Shown: positions 14,790 to 23,600 of the stretch, piece after piece
How positions within the stretch are numbered: position 1 is the first letter of the stretch
Layout of the letters: each line of letters starts with the position of its first letter
From: Candidatus Latescibacterota bacterium
Lineage (GTDB): Bacteria > Latescibacterota > UBA2968 > UBA8231
NCBI GenBank assembly: GCA_022826515.1
Contig: JAJDUT010000013.1
Coordinates: forward strand, 1 to 64,000
DNA: 64,000 nt
Direction: 5' to 3'
Program-made: the position numbers and the translations under genes
The notes under the pieces: model-generated
The model's database searches: none
What the model was told of the DNA's origin: nothing
The model's input: the letters and a program-made list of their open reading frames with translations, nothing else

Positions 14790-17459
14790 CTAGCGTTCCA
14801 GCCCGGCATAGGCCGTCATGAATATCTTGCTAGTCGTGCTAGGGGGCAGATTTTCAAACGTCAGCTTCTGCAGGCGAAATCCCGTCTGCAGATGGAGCCT
14901 GTAGCCCAAGTAATCCGAGGAATTATTAAATTGCACCGCGACGATGCGACTGAAGGAATCCGGCTCCAAGTCGCGATCGACCGGCACTCCCTCGTCGTCA
15001 TCGCGGAATTGCTCAAAATGGGACAGCTCTAGTCCCAACTCGACGAGCGTATGGGAGAGCAGCGGAATGCGAGCAATGAGAAAAAGCGTCTCGGTCAACT
15101 CGCGGCGCTCCGGGTCGCGCTGGCGCACGGGGCGCTCGCGCAAAAATTCGCTCTTGAAGCGCGGTTCAAGTTCGATATTTCGCACGGAGAACGTGTAATC
15201 GGCCTTGTTGATGAGACCGACAAAGCTGGCCGTGCCGCGCAGGTCGCGCTGCTCCCGGCGCTGGTTGTAGATTTCAGTCTTGAACTTGTTGATTACATTC
15301 AGGTTCCCTACGAGCGTGAAATCGAACTGGACATAGGAAGTGTTGACCCAAGTGTCGCGCGCCGGGAGCACATCGAAAACGCGCTGCTGAGTACCGCGGG
15401 AATTAGACGGCTGCACCCACTGGAAGAGGTTGTCGGGGATGTCGTCCTCGACCAGCTTGAAGTTGTCGAACACCCGCAAACGGCCCAACTGGGCAAAATC
15501 CCTTTCGTAGGTGAAGAGCAGGTACGTGGATTCGTTTTTGCGATCCCCGGCCAGCAGTTTTTCGCGCAAACGCCCGACGGTTAGCCGGGCCTCGGGCCCG
15601 ATGTGGGTTCCCGCGTACATATTGTAGCCACGGTGGTCGCGCCCGTAGGGATAATCGGGTTCTTCGTCGTTTTCAAAGCGGTCGATCCAGCCGTTGTTGT
15701 TCATGTCAACGCCAAAGAGGTATTCGGGTCTATCGGCGTGATAGCGCAGGAAGGGTTCTTCGTAATCGGGAATGAAGTTCTGGCGATCCTCCGTATCGTT
15801 CTGGTTGAAATCCGAAACGAAATCGTTGTTCTCGTCAAAACCCGGAAAGACCGCATTGTCCGACATCATACTATAGCGGTTCCAGTCCGGCCGGCGGTCT
15901 TGGTCATCGTTGTCCTCGACGAACTCGTAGACATAGGATATTTCGTCTTCGTAATCGATTTCGTCCTGTCCCCGAGTACCCGCTAGGAAGGTGCGGGTAG
16001 AATAGTCCGCGTCCATGCTGTAGCCTTCGAGAAACGCGAACCAAGGATAGGACGCCTTGGACAGGTTGAACATCCACGCCTGAGCGTCGTTAACCGCCTT
16101 GCGGTGATCCCTTAGATTGAGGTTGGGATACTGGCGGTACTGCTTGTTGAAATCGTACTCCCCGTAAAAATCAAAACCCCAGACCTTGTTGGCCTCGAAG
16201 GTAACGCCAAGGATGGTATTGGCCGTGGGCAGGCCGTAGTCGAATTTCAACAGTCGCTGGTTGGAGTTGTCGCGGATATTGTCATCGGCCCGTTCGATCA
16301 GCAAGAAGACGGGCTGTGAGTCCCGGTTCGTCTGCCGGTCGGACGTGATTTCCACCTTGTAGTCGTTGGAGATCACCAATTCAAAGAATACTCTTTCAAT
16401 AGTCGTAGGATCGGGCCCGGTGTACAAAGGGTCCGTAAAGTCGTAGGTGAGGGTAATGCGCTCGTCCCCATCCGCAGCTAAAAACCCCACCCGCTGGAAC
16501 CCCCCTTCGCGTATAGGCTCGAATCCTATGGCACTGCCACGAAAAATGTTGCCATCTACATCCTCGATGATGATTTCGTCGTCGAACAAAGCCGCCCCAC
16601 CCACTCCGTCTGCGGGCGAGTCGTCCGACAGCCGAATAATGATGCGGGATATGGGCAGCGCATTCTGGTCGGTGGTCAGGGCCCCGCCCGCAAAAGGGTT
16701 GCCGGTGAAATCGTCGAATAGCGTCTGGCCTTGAAAGGCGGTCACATAGGTCGCCCCGACCCGGACGAAGTCGCCGACCTGAACGATGCCCCGGCCACCC
16801 AGTAAGTTGGTGACACTGGTCTTCTGATCGGGGATATCCAGAGAAGTGGCCACGGCCGGCCGACTGGGACGGGCCAGTAGGAGCGTGCCCAAGTACTTGT
16901 CGGCGGCAAAGTCCCACTGAATGCCGTTGAACGTGGGTTTAGAAAAAGTCATCGGCGTCAAAGTAGTGCGGATCTCATCGCCAATCGTGATGCTGTAGTA
17001 GTATTGTCCCTTGTGGTCCGCGGAGACGGCTACTCGATTGAACCATTGGTTGAACCGGTTGGTCTTGAGGATACTGCTGCCGAATTGCTGGGGACGATCT
17101 TGCTGCCAATCGTAGATCAACCAGCCTCGGGTGACTAGATTGCCGAAGAAATCGTAGAAGAAATCGCCCTCCAACGCGGTATCGACATAGCGCTGATAGG
17201 GTTCGCGGGCGTAGTTGGAGTACTCCCACTGTCTCCACTGGTACTCCTGATACAATTCTTGGGGGATGTACCATTTGCGCACTGCCGGATCCAGCGCACC
17301 GAATAGCACTCCCGGTCCCTGCGGGGAAAAATCCACCTTTCCACCCTGCTTCACCCTACCCATGCGCGAATCGTACGCTTGGGCACCAACCAGAGTCGGC
17401 GCACTCCAGCTTAGCACGCACAGAACAGCACCTACCACAATCAGATAGCGCTTGTTCAA
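14790..17459 (-). CDS. Large putative outer-membrane protein
   Basis: This is a very large exported protein of about 889 residues with a signal peptide (LNKRYLIVVGAVLCVLSWSA...VGAQ). It is rich in aromatic residues and alternating-strand patterns (QYYYSITIGDEIRTTLTP, GYRLHLQTGFRLQKLTF) and ends MTAYAGLER, which suggests an outer-membrane beta-barrel or porin-like protein. An Asp/Asn-rich stretch (about 540-640: DENNDFVSDFNQND, VDMNNNGWIDRFENDEEPDYP) resembles calcium-binding dockerin or thrombospondin-3-like loops. No precise family is recognised. I prefer the TTG at 17459, which has AGGAG seven bases upstream; a GTG at 17474 in the same frame is the alternative. It follows paralogue 3 by 26 bp and probably shares its promoter. 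Confidence 0.75.
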   Translation of the reverse strand: MNKRYLIVVGAVLCVLSWSAPTLVGAQAYDSRMGRVKQGGKVDFSPQGPGVLFGALDPAVRKWYIPQELYQEYQWRQWEYSNYAREPYQRYVDTALEGDFFYDFFGNLVTRGWLIYDWQQDRPQQFGSSILKTNRFNQWFNRVAVSADHKGQYYYSITIGDEIRTTLTPMTFSKPTFNGIQWDFAADKYLGTLLLARPSRPAVATSLDIPDQKTSVTNLLGGRGIVQVGDFVRVGATYVTAFQGQTLFDDFTGNPFAGGALTTDQNALPISRIIIRLSDDSPADGVGGAALFDDEIIIEDVDGNIFRGSAIGFEPIREGGFQRVGFLAADGDERITLTYDFTDPLYTGPDPTTIERVFFELVISNDYKVEITSDRQTNRDSQPVFLLIERADDNIRDNSNQRLLKFDYGLPTANTILGVTFEANKVWGFDFYGEYDFNKQYRQYPNLNLRDHRKAVNDAQAWMFNLSKASYPWFAFLEGYSMDADYSTRTFLAGTRGQDEIDYEDEISYVYEFVEDNDDQDRRPDWNRYSMMSDNAVFPGFDENNDFVSDFNQNDTEDRQNFIPDYEEPFLRYHADRPEYLFGVDMNNNGWIDRFENDEEPDYPYGRDHRGYNMYAGTHIGPEARLTVGRLREKLLAGDRKNESTYLLFTYERDFAQLGRLRVFDNFKLVEDDIPDNLFQWVQPSNSRGTQQRVFDVLPARDTWVNTSYVQFDFTLVGNLNVINKFKTEIYNQRREQRDLRGTASFVGLINKADYTFSVRNIELEPRFKSEFLRERPVRQRDPERRELTETLFLIARIPLLSHTLVELGLELSHFEQFRDDDEGVPVDRDLEPDSFSRIVAVQFNNSSDYLGYRLHLQTGFRLQKLTFENLPPSTTSKIFMTAYAGLER

Positions 17460-17485
17460 AATCCCTCTCCTCACTTGGCTAGCAC

Positions 17486-19504
17486 CTAGTATACCACGGA
17501 CACACTGTTGAACCGCCGCTCGGTCTTCCGGTCGGAGCGAATTTCCACTACCGCCAAGTAGATACCCGGCGGCACCAAGCGATCGTCATCGCCGCGACCA
17601 TCCCACTGTAGCTGGACGCGGCCGTTTTGTACTTCGACCGAGTTGAGCTGCCGCACGCGGCCACCAGTCAAGTCGTAGATACCGACCTCACTCGGCGATG
17701 GTTCGAGCAGGTGCTGAACCGCATAGCTTATTTCCGCCACGTCATTGGCCCCATCTCCATTGGGGGTGAAGGTCCGCGGCTGGATTGCCAGCGGGCCAGC
17801 TACCCGCGAGCCTACGGGAATCCGCACCAGCAACTCGTCGGTATCCTGTTCGGCTGAAGCATCCCCGCCCTCGGTCTGCAGCGGCACCTGCACGCTAGCA
17901 TCGGCAAAAGCCCGCCCTTGGAAGCGCGTACCATAGCGGAACACGGCCGCATCAAAAACAATTTTCAAAAGAGTACCATCGGTGTTGATCAGAGGCAAGC
18001 TCAGGGCAAAGTGGTCGTCCTCCACCGCCTCAATGGCGAACGATCCGACGCGCAGGGGTAAAGACACACCGGCCAGATCGTCGCCGAACTCGGCTCCATC
18101 TAGGCGATTGCCCGCCCTATCTTGGATCTCCACCGAATGGAGAGCCGCGATGCGAGCCGGAGTTTCGATTTCAAAGCGCGTGAATCCCGATCGCCCCGTA
18201 GTATTGGCGACGCGGGCGAAGTACGTAAAAGTCGTCTGTTTGCCAATCTCGGTCTGCGGTGGTCCAACCTCGGCGACGATGCGATCAACCGGAGGCCGTG
18301 CGAACTCAAAGCCCAAGTCGGCGACAGCGCGGCTAGCATCTAGGCTCAGGTTGGTGAAATCGATGCGGAACTGGAAATAACGCCGTGGTGCCGGCACCGT
18401 CAGAGGGCTACCATTATCGACCAGTTGCCACTGGACCCAGCCGTTGTCCGTATCGGATTTGATAGGCCCCTGCTGGTTCTTCGCCAGTTTTTCAAAGGCT
18501 TCCTTGGTCAGCGTGTTGCCCTCGCTGTCGGTAGGCACGTATTCGGGCTGCCGACCGCCTACATTGGCATTGCGGAAAAAGACATCGGGCGTCGTATCCT
18601 GCCCGCTGCGCACGCGGATTTCTATCTTGGAATCCGCGCTATTGCCCGCGACCACTTCGCTCCAAGCGATGCGCCCCCAGACTACCTCCTCGCCCAGATC
18701 TAGCACATTGGACACATAACTAGCCGTCGGCACAAATCCCCTGCCGTACACCTCTATCTCGTCCACTTCAAATCCGAGCGTGGTAATCGACTTGAGTTGC
18801 AGAAAGCGAACAAATTGGGGGTTGATCTGTGCATCTACTTTGGCCTCGCGGTTGTCTGAGTCTCGCTGCACCGGCGAGGTAAAAATGGGCTGGCCACTGG
18901 CATAGAGATTTTGCGGCAAGCCATCGTTGAGGAACAACTCATACCCCCGCATGAATTCGTTGCCAAAGGGAAACGACTCCGTCATCCTCGGATAGAACAC
19001 GATTCGGTCCACGCCAAAGCGCGCACCGAGGTCAATGCGAATGGTGACGCCATTGTTGCGCACGATGCGGCCGGCCACGAACTTGCGATCAAAAGCCACT
19101 CGGTGGTCGCCATTGAGCATACCCTCCAATTGCTCTGGACTTTTCTGGCTGGCATCCAGCCCCGGGACATCTACAGAGCCTCCCCGTTCGAGAACACCGA
19201 GCGAAATGTTGAAATCAGAGCGCAAGCGCAGCGGCATGATCCAGTTTTGCAGGGAATCTAGGCCAGCGGCGAACACTTTTTCGCCGTTGGCGTCCTCGAT
19301 CGTTCCCAGTTGCTCGACAAAATCGATCACGCCCCCAGGAGTTGTACCAGAATCGCGCCAAGGACGTTCGTCGCCACCGACCGTAAAAACCTCCTGCGCA
19401 CTAGTTGGGCACACGGATAGCAGCAAGAGGAGGATTGGCAGAGAAGTGGCTATCTGCAACGACCGCAATAGCTTGAAAAGGATGCCGGTAGGACGATATT
19501 TCAT
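17486..19504 (-). CDS. Secreted discoidin-like protein with FlgD-type C-terminal tail (paralogue 3)
   Basis: The exported protein is about 672 residues; its signal peptide is at about 1-37 (ILFKLLRSLQIATSLPILLLL, ending TSAQ). A discoidin-like region (about 120-255: IRIDLGARFGVDRIVFYPRM) is followed by the shared middle (FVPTASYVSNVLDLGEEVVWGRI), one F..L....QG motif, the shared VDRIVAEVGPPQTEIG region, and an FlgD-Ig-like tail (RTFTPNGDGANDV, LQWDGRGDDDRLV, PPGIYLAVVEI, ending SVSVVY). The ATG at 19504 directly precedes the signal peptide; an upstream extension to 19579 lacks sense. This is the first gene of the minus-strand envelope cluster and has a promoter with three TGTTACAA repeats upstream. 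Confidence 0.86.
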   Translation of the reverse strand: MKYRPTGILFKLLRSLQIATSLPILLLLLSVCPTSAQEVFTVGGDERPWRDSGTTPGGVIDFVEQLGTIEDANGEKVFAAGLDSLQNWIMPLRLRSDFNISLGVLERGGSVDVPGLDASQKSPEQLEGMLNGDHRVAFDRKFVAGRIVRNNGVTIRIDLGARFGVDRIVFYPRMTESFPFGNEFMRGYELFLNDGLPQNLYASGQPIFTSPVQRDSDNREAKVDAQINPQFVRFLQLKSITTLGFEVDEIEVYGRGFVPTASYVSNVLDLGEEVVWGRIAWSEVVAGNSADSKIEIRVRSGQDTTPDVFFRNANVGGRQPEYVPTDSEGNTLTKEAFEKLAKNQQGPIKSDTDNGWVQWQLVDNGSPLTVPAPRRYFQFRIDFTNLSLDASRAVADLGFEFARPPVDRIVAEVGPPQTEIGKQTTFTYFARVANTTGRSGFTRFEIETPARIAALHSVEIQDRAGNRLDGAEFGDDLAGVSLPLRVGSFAIEAVEDDHFALSLPLINTDGTLLKIVFDAAVFRYGTRFQGRAFADASVQVPLQTEGGDASAEQDTDELLVRIPVGSRVAGPLAIQPRTFTPNGDGANDVAEISYAVQHLLEPSPSEVGIYDLTGGRVRQLNSVEVQNGRVQLQWDGRGDDDRLVPPGIYLAVVEIRSDRKTERRFNSVSVVY

Positions 19505-19589
19505 AGTGAGGACCGACTCCTTAATAGCGGTCGGGATTCCAGGTCTGCGCGCTTCTGAATGGCACACCGGAGACTGCAACTTCTTTAAA

Positions 19590-19642
19590 ATTATGACAGT
19601 TGCTACAGATTGTTACAATCCTGTTACAACCTATTGTTACAA
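19590..19642 (-). promoter_or_regulatory. Promoter with three TTGTAACA direct repeats
   Basis: On the minus strand, TTGTAA (19613-19618) and CATAAT (19590-19595) are separated by 17 bases. The -35 lies inside the first of three direct repeats (plus-strand TGTTACAA at 19611-19618, 19622-19629 and 19635-19642). Centre-to-centre spacing is 11 and 13 bp, close to one helical turn. This arrangement fits a repeat-binding regulator that controls the envelope cluster starting at 19504. The rest of 19505-19693 is AT-rich with no gene. Confidence 0.55.
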
Positions 19643-19693
19643 CCTAATATATACGTATTGGATAAATCAAGAAATTTCTGAGACCTAGCACGG

Positions 19694-19993
19694 TCAAACG
19701 TCGAGCGGCACCAACCAAACCAAAGTGGCCCCCCAACCGCCGCCACCTTCGCCAGCCAAGCGGAATGACTCCACTTCAGGCAAGCGGCCCAAAATGGCGT
19801 GAACCGAGCGCCGCAACTGGCCCGTGCCCTTGCCGTGAACGACGCGCACCTGCAAAATGCCCGCCTGGCGACAGGCATCCAAATAGTCGGGCAACAACTC
19901 TTTGAGGTCGCGCGGATGGAAAGTGTGAAGATCCAGCGTGCCGTCGATGGGCACTTCCACCGCTTCAGGCTCTTCCCATTCTTCCTCGGTCAT
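19694..19993 (-). CDS. Smr-domain protein
   Basis: The product is about 99 residues and consists almost entirely of an Smr (MutS2 C-terminal) domain. It shows the LDLHTFHPRDLKELLPDYL motif at about 20-38 (LDLH) and the second signature VRVVHGKGTGQLRRSVHAIL at about 50-69 (HGKG). Stand-alone Smr proteins have nicking or RNA-cleaving activity in some species; here only the fold can be assigned. The ATG at 19993 starts MTEEEWEEPEAV and lies four bases after the stop of the CinA/nucleotidylyltransferase gene, so the two are cotranscribed. An upstream extension to 20086 would overlap that gene and is rejected. Confidence 0.9.
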   Translation of the reverse strand: MTEEEWEEPEAVEVPIDGTLDLHTFHPRDLKELLPDYLDACRQAGILQVRVVHGKGTGQLRRSVHAILGRLPEVESFRLAGEGGGGWGATLVWLVPLDV

Positions 19994-19997
19994 GGTC

Positions 19998-21134
19998 CTA
20001 AGCTTTCCGAGCGCGGAGTTCCGTAGAGCTAATATCCATCCTAAAGGGCACCGCCAAAAAAAGGTCCGCGTACTCTGCAGGTACATCCATATCCGCTAAA
20101 GTTCGATACACATCCCCCTCCACCCGTCCTGCCACCCAAAAGCGACAACCTCCAGCAGCAAATTCCTCTAAGGCCGCGGCCACGCCCCGCTCTCCTTCCT
20201 CGTAGTACTGGCCCTGCAAGAGCCGCACGGCCGTATCGTACCCCAGCACAAAATGGCAACCGCCAAAGAGCCGGGCCTTCTGCAAAAAGGTCGGCGACCG
20301 CGTCATCACCACGGGAAAGCGACCGCGCATCTGCGCCAAGCGGCGCTCGACTTCACTTCTTTGCAGAGGCGGCTTATCGACATTTTCGATGGACAGTTCC
20401 AAGCTCGGCCGCCGGCCACTTAGCTGTCCCGCCGCGGCCACGAGCTGCTCGTGCCCCTCGTGCAGCGGGTTGAAGGAACCGGACAAGAACAGACGCTGCC
20501 CGCGCTCGACCTCGGGCGCGATCACTCCATCGGAACGCATTTCGACGACGTCCAACTCGCCCGCAAACAGCAAACCCAGCGGATCGTCCAACGACAACTC
20601 GCGCCGCGCAAGATGCGCGTAGTCGGGCAGGGCTGCACCGGCCACCGGGCCGCCACAGCCCTCCACTATGGCCTCCAAGGCCAAGCGACTCAAAACCTCC
20701 TCTTGCTCCAAGCGGTCGGCTGCCCCCTTCTCAAAGCGCAAGGTGTACAAGCGATAGGCACGCTCCAAGCGCAGCGCAATACAGCCCCGATCTGCGCCGC
20801 GCCGCAGCCTGCTCGTCGCCAAGGCCGCACTGCAGCCCACGCCGATGCAGCCCTGCCCCGGCTCGGCAAAGGAAGCGACTCTTACAAAGGCTCGCCCGGC
20901 CATATCCCGCGCCGTTTGCTCGTTTGCCCCATGCGGCCCGGCAAAAGCCAAATACGCCGCTAGCGCTCGCTCGCTATAGGGCACTTGAGCTTCGACGATC
21001 GCGCGCGAGGCCCCAGGGTGATTCAAGAGCCAGCTAATGAGTTCGCTGCCCCCACCCGTGGTCGCCAAGGCCAGCCGGGTACCACTATCCAATACGGCTT
21101 CGACCTGCGCCCAGATGTCGTCGGAGACGCGCAA
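19998..21134 (-). CDS. CinA-like / nucleotidylyltransferase fusion
   Basis: The 378-residue protein has two parts. Residues about 1-165 resemble the CinA C-terminal (PncC, nicotinamide-nucleotide amidase) fold: ATTGGGSELISWLLNHPGAS replaces the usual ESCTGG start, and PYSERAL corresponds to the YSN region. Residues about 210-378 form a Rossmann nucleotidyltransferase with LSGSFNPLHEGH (the HxGH-type active site) and the C-terminal ISSTELRAR signature, as in NMN adenylyltransferases and cytidylyltransferases. Similar fusions occur in plants and some bacteria. The combination suggests pyridine-nucleotide salvage, and an NAD(P)HX repair gene lies in the same window; the true substrate is inferred. 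The start is a TTG at 21134, six bases after the upstream stop. Confidence 0.82.
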   Translation of the reverse strand: MRVSDDIWAQVEAVLDSGTRLALATTGGGSELISWLLNHPGASRAIVEAQVPYSERALAAYLAFAGPHGANEQTARDMAGRAFVRVASFAEPGQGCIGVGCSAALATSRLRRGADRGCIALRLERAYRLYTLRFEKGAADRLEQEEVLSRLALEAIVEGCGGPVAGAALPDYAHLARRELSLDDPLGLLFAGELDVVEMRSDGVIAPEVERGQRLFLSGSFNPLHEGHEQLVAAAGQLSGRRPSLELSIENVDKPPLQRSEVERRLAQMRGRFPVVMTRSPTFLQKARLFGGCHFVLGYDTAVRLLQGQYYEEGERGVAAALEEFAAGGCRFWVAGRVEGDVYRTLADMDVPAEYADLFLAVPFRMDISSTELRARKA

Positions 21135-21140
21135 ACCACT

Positions 21141-22556
21141 TCACCCCGTGAAGAAGTCAAAAGCACCACGCAGACCCCAGCCCGTGAGGAAGACGCCGCT
21201 GATCAAGTTGATCACCCGCAACGGCCACCCCATGCGCAGCGGTGCTGGCAAGAAGCGGTGGTCAGTCCACACCATCAGCAAGCACCACAGCCCGCAGGTG
21301 AGCACCCCGCCGAAAATCGCCGCTGGCGTCACAATTGACACCGGGTTGCCGCCCATCCACATAATGGCGACGCCACCAATACCACAGTACCCCACCACCC
21401 ACGGCCGCAACCGACCCACGGGCACCTCGCGCACCCGCTGAACGATGGGCCGCAAGCACTCGTGAGTGGTGCGCGTATAGAGCTCGTACGCAGCCATAAT
21501 GGTGCCAAAAAACGCAGTGAACACGCCCAACTGGTACAAATAGACCAAGGCTGGATGCAAGAGCGTGAGGAAATCGGCCTGCACCGACAGTAGCTGCATC
21601 CCCTCCGGCACGATGTGTTGGGGGCGAAGCACGGCTGCACCAAGCACCACAAAGGCCATGGTAAAAATCACCACGCAGATAAAAGACACCCCGGAGTCCA
21701 CCAATGGACCCCGCAACCAAGCTCTACCTCGGGCGATATTTTCATCGTCGGCTGCAATGGCCACGCCTTCCTCGCCAGCCTCCACTTTGCGACCCAACAG
21801 GCCCCAAGCCTTCTCCCTCAACATACCGATGTAGCCAAAGTAGTCCTGCGTGCCGCCGCCGATCGCCCCTAGATAGGTGCCCAACTCCACCCAAGCCGAG
21901 CGCGCCGCCACCGCCGGATACTTGCTAATCAGCCAAGGATCATACGCCGGCATGGTCGGCACAATAGAACCTATCAGCACCGCCAGCCAGTCGGGCTGCG
22001 CAGCAGCGGCAGCCGTCAGGATCGAGAGCAACAGGACGCCGACGACTACCGTCTGAAATTTCTCCAGCGCACCATAGCTCTGGATCATGGTAATGGCGAT
22101 GGCCAAGGCGACAAAAGCCGTGCCCCACACGCGGGGATCGCCCCATATCGCCAACCCCTCACAGCCCAAAATCCACACCACCAGCCCGCCGAGCATCTTG
22201 GGCAGACCCGACAGCCACAGCGGGAAGCAAAGCACGGTCAGCACCGCCATAACCCACACCACCCAGCCCTGCGGACCAGGCAAAAACTTCCAGCGTTCGA
22301 GCGGATGTTCCCCCGTCAGAGTCATGTAACGCGCCGCCGTATAGACTTGGACGAACTTCATCAAGCCGCCGCCGATAAAGCACCACAGCAGGGCGTAACC
22401 GAACACTGCGCCGCCCCGCGAGGCAAAGACCGTCTCGCCGCTGCCAATCGTCACCGAGGCGATGATGGCACCCGGACCAAAAATCCGCAGCATAGCCCCC
22501 AAACCGCGCGCCTGCATGTCCTCGCTGAGCGCGGGATAACTCCGCTCTTCACTCAT
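21141..22556 (-). CDS. NRAMP-fold divalent-metal-transporter-like membrane protein
   Basis: The 471-residue integral membrane protein has about 11 predicted helices and the NRAMP (LeuT-fold) layout, starting with LRIFGPGAIIASVTIGSGETVFAS. In classical NRAMP transporters this first helix carries the metal-binding DPGN motif; here the position reads GSGE, so metal specificity is probably changed or lost. Later helices include VELGTYLGAIGGGTQDYFGYIG, where classical members carry the MPHN-type site. The ATG at 22556 has AGGAG eight bases upstream, and a strong promoter lies 35-60 bp before it. It is followed after six bases by the CinA-like fusion and then the Smr gene, forming a three-gene operon. 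The substrate is unknown. Confidence 0.85.
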   Translation of the reverse strand: MSEERSYPALSEDMQARGLGAMLRIFGPGAIIASVTIGSGETVFASRGGAVFGYALLWCFIGGGLMKFVQVYTAARYMTLTGEHPLERWKFLPGPQGWVVWVMAVLTVLCFPLWLSGLPKMLGGLVVWILGCEGLAIWGDPRVWGTAFVALAIAITMIQSYGALEKFQTVVVGVLLLSILTAAAAAQPDWLAVLIGSIVPTMPAYDPWLISKYPAVAARSAWVELGTYLGAIGGGTQDYFGYIGMLREKAWGLLGRKVEAGEEGVAIAADDENIARGRAWLRGPLVDSGVSFICVVIFTMAFVVLGAAVLRPQHIVPEGMQLLSVQADFLTLLHPALVYLYQLGVFTAFFGTIMAAYELYTRTTHECLRPIVQRVREVPVGRLRPWVVGYCGIGGVAIMWMGGNPVSIVTPAAIFGGVLTCGLWCLLMVWTDHRFLPAPLRMGWPLRVINLISGVFLTGWGLRGAFDFFTG

Positions 22557-22589
22557 AGGAACAACTCCTGTTTTGCCGGTGGATCGCCC

Positions 22590-22618
22590 ATAATATCTCT
22601 CTGACTACTGCTTGTCAA
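22590..22618 (-). promoter_or_regulatory. Sigma-70 promoter of the NRAMP-like operon
   Basis: On the minus strand, TTGACA (22613-22618), a 17-base spacer and TATTAT (22590-22595) form a near-consensus promoter. Transcription would start at about 22583, giving a leader of about 27 nt that contains the AGGAG ribosome-binding site of the gene starting at 22556. Confidence 0.8.
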
Positions 22619-22649
22619 ACATCGGGAGCACAATAGTTTAGTGGTCAGT

Positions 22650-22690
22650 GGTCAGTGGCCCGGCCCATACGAGGACTGGCCACTGATACC
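22650..22690. repeat. GGTCAGTGGCC palindromic element
   Basis: Tandem GGTCAGT units (22642-22660) end in TCAGTGGCC (22652-22660), which pairs with GGCCACTGA (22678-22686) around a 17-base loop. The element lies in the divergent intergenic region between the NRAMP-like and GalU-type genes. The tandem-plus-inverted build is typical of dispersed palindromic repeats, but no second copy was recognised in this window. Confidence 0.5.
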
Positions 22691-22736
22691 AGCACCCGAT
22701 GCGAGTTTTAAGAACGCTTCTGCGAGAGCTCATCCA

Positions 22737-23579
22737 ATGACTATCGCCAAAGCCATTGTACCTGTCGCCGGCCTCGGCACCCGACTCCTGCCCACGACCA
22801 AATCCTTGTCCAAGGAAATGCTACCCGTGGGCCGCCTGCCGGTCGTCCACCACGTCGTCGAAGAGCTAGCCACCGCTGGCATCCGCCAAATCCTCTTCAT
22901 CACCGGACGCAACAAAAGCGCGCTTGAGAATCACTTCGACGACAGCGGCGCGGGCTACCACGAGCGCGGCATCGAATTTTTCTTCGCGCGCCAGCCCCAA
23001 CCCCCCGGCACCGGCACTGCGGTCGCCGCCGGGGAGACTTTTGCCGACGACGAGCCTTTCGTCGTAGCCTTCGGCGACAGCATCGTGCGCACGCGCAGCG
23101 GTCGTCCCTTGTTGCAGCGGATGATCGAATCCCACCTGCGCCACTGCGCCGCCGGCACCATCGGCGCGTACGAAGTGCCCGAAGACCAGATGCACCACTA
23201 CGGCATCTTGGTCACCGAAATAGCCACAGCCGAAGATTCCAAGCTGACCGCCATCCTCGAAAAACCAACGCCCGCGCAAACCCCCAGCCGCTTGGCTGTT
23301 AGTGCGCGCTACGTATTTTCTCCGACCATTTTCGCCCACATCCGCGCCACCGCGCCCTCGCCGAGCGGAGAGGTATATCTCACCGACGCCATTGCCGCCC
23401 TAATCGCCGCCGGTGACCCCGTGCGCGCCGTGCGTTTGAGCGCCGACGAGCAGCGCTACGACATTGGCAATCACCTGTCCTATTTTGCGACCTTTATCGA
23501 CTACGCGCTCGACGACCCGGAATGGGGCGAGCAAATCCGCGCCTATCTGCGCGAAAAGCTAGCCGACGACTCTTCTTGA
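22737..23579 (+). CDS. galU: UTP-glucose-1-phosphate uridylyltransferase-like nucleotidyltransferase
   Basis: The 280-residue cytoplasmic enzyme is of the GalU family, which makes UDP-glucose from UTP and glucose 1-phosphate. The N-terminal nucleotide-binding signature AIVPVAGLGTRLLPTTKSLSKEMLPV is present (activation motif GxGTRxxPxTK.xxKEMLP). FGDSIV fills the Asp-metal site, GILVTE and LEKPTP follow the usual order, and YLTDAI and RYDIGNHLSY match the C-terminal half. Length agrees with the family. GalU against GlmU/RfbA-like enzymes was judged from the TTKSLSKEMLPV form. I chose the ATG at 22737 because the extension back to 22641 runs through a palindromic repeat. It is transcribed away from the NRAMP-like operon and stands alone. 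Confidence 0.88.
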   Translation: MTIAKAIVPVAGLGTRLLPTTKSLSKEMLPVGRLPVVHHVVEELATAGIRQILFITGRNKSALENHFDDSGAGYHERGIEFFFARQPQPPGTGTAVAAGETFADDEPFVVAFGDSIVRTRSGRPLLQRMIESHLRHCAAGTIGAYEVPEDQMHHYGILVTEIATAEDSKLTAILEKPTPAQTPSRLAVSARYVFSPTIFAHIRATAPSPSGEVYLTDAIAALIAAGDPVRAVRLSADEQRYDIGNHLSYFATFIDYALDDPEWGEQIRAYLREKLADDSS

Positions 23580-23600
23580 CAGTCTCTTGCAAATCCCTAA

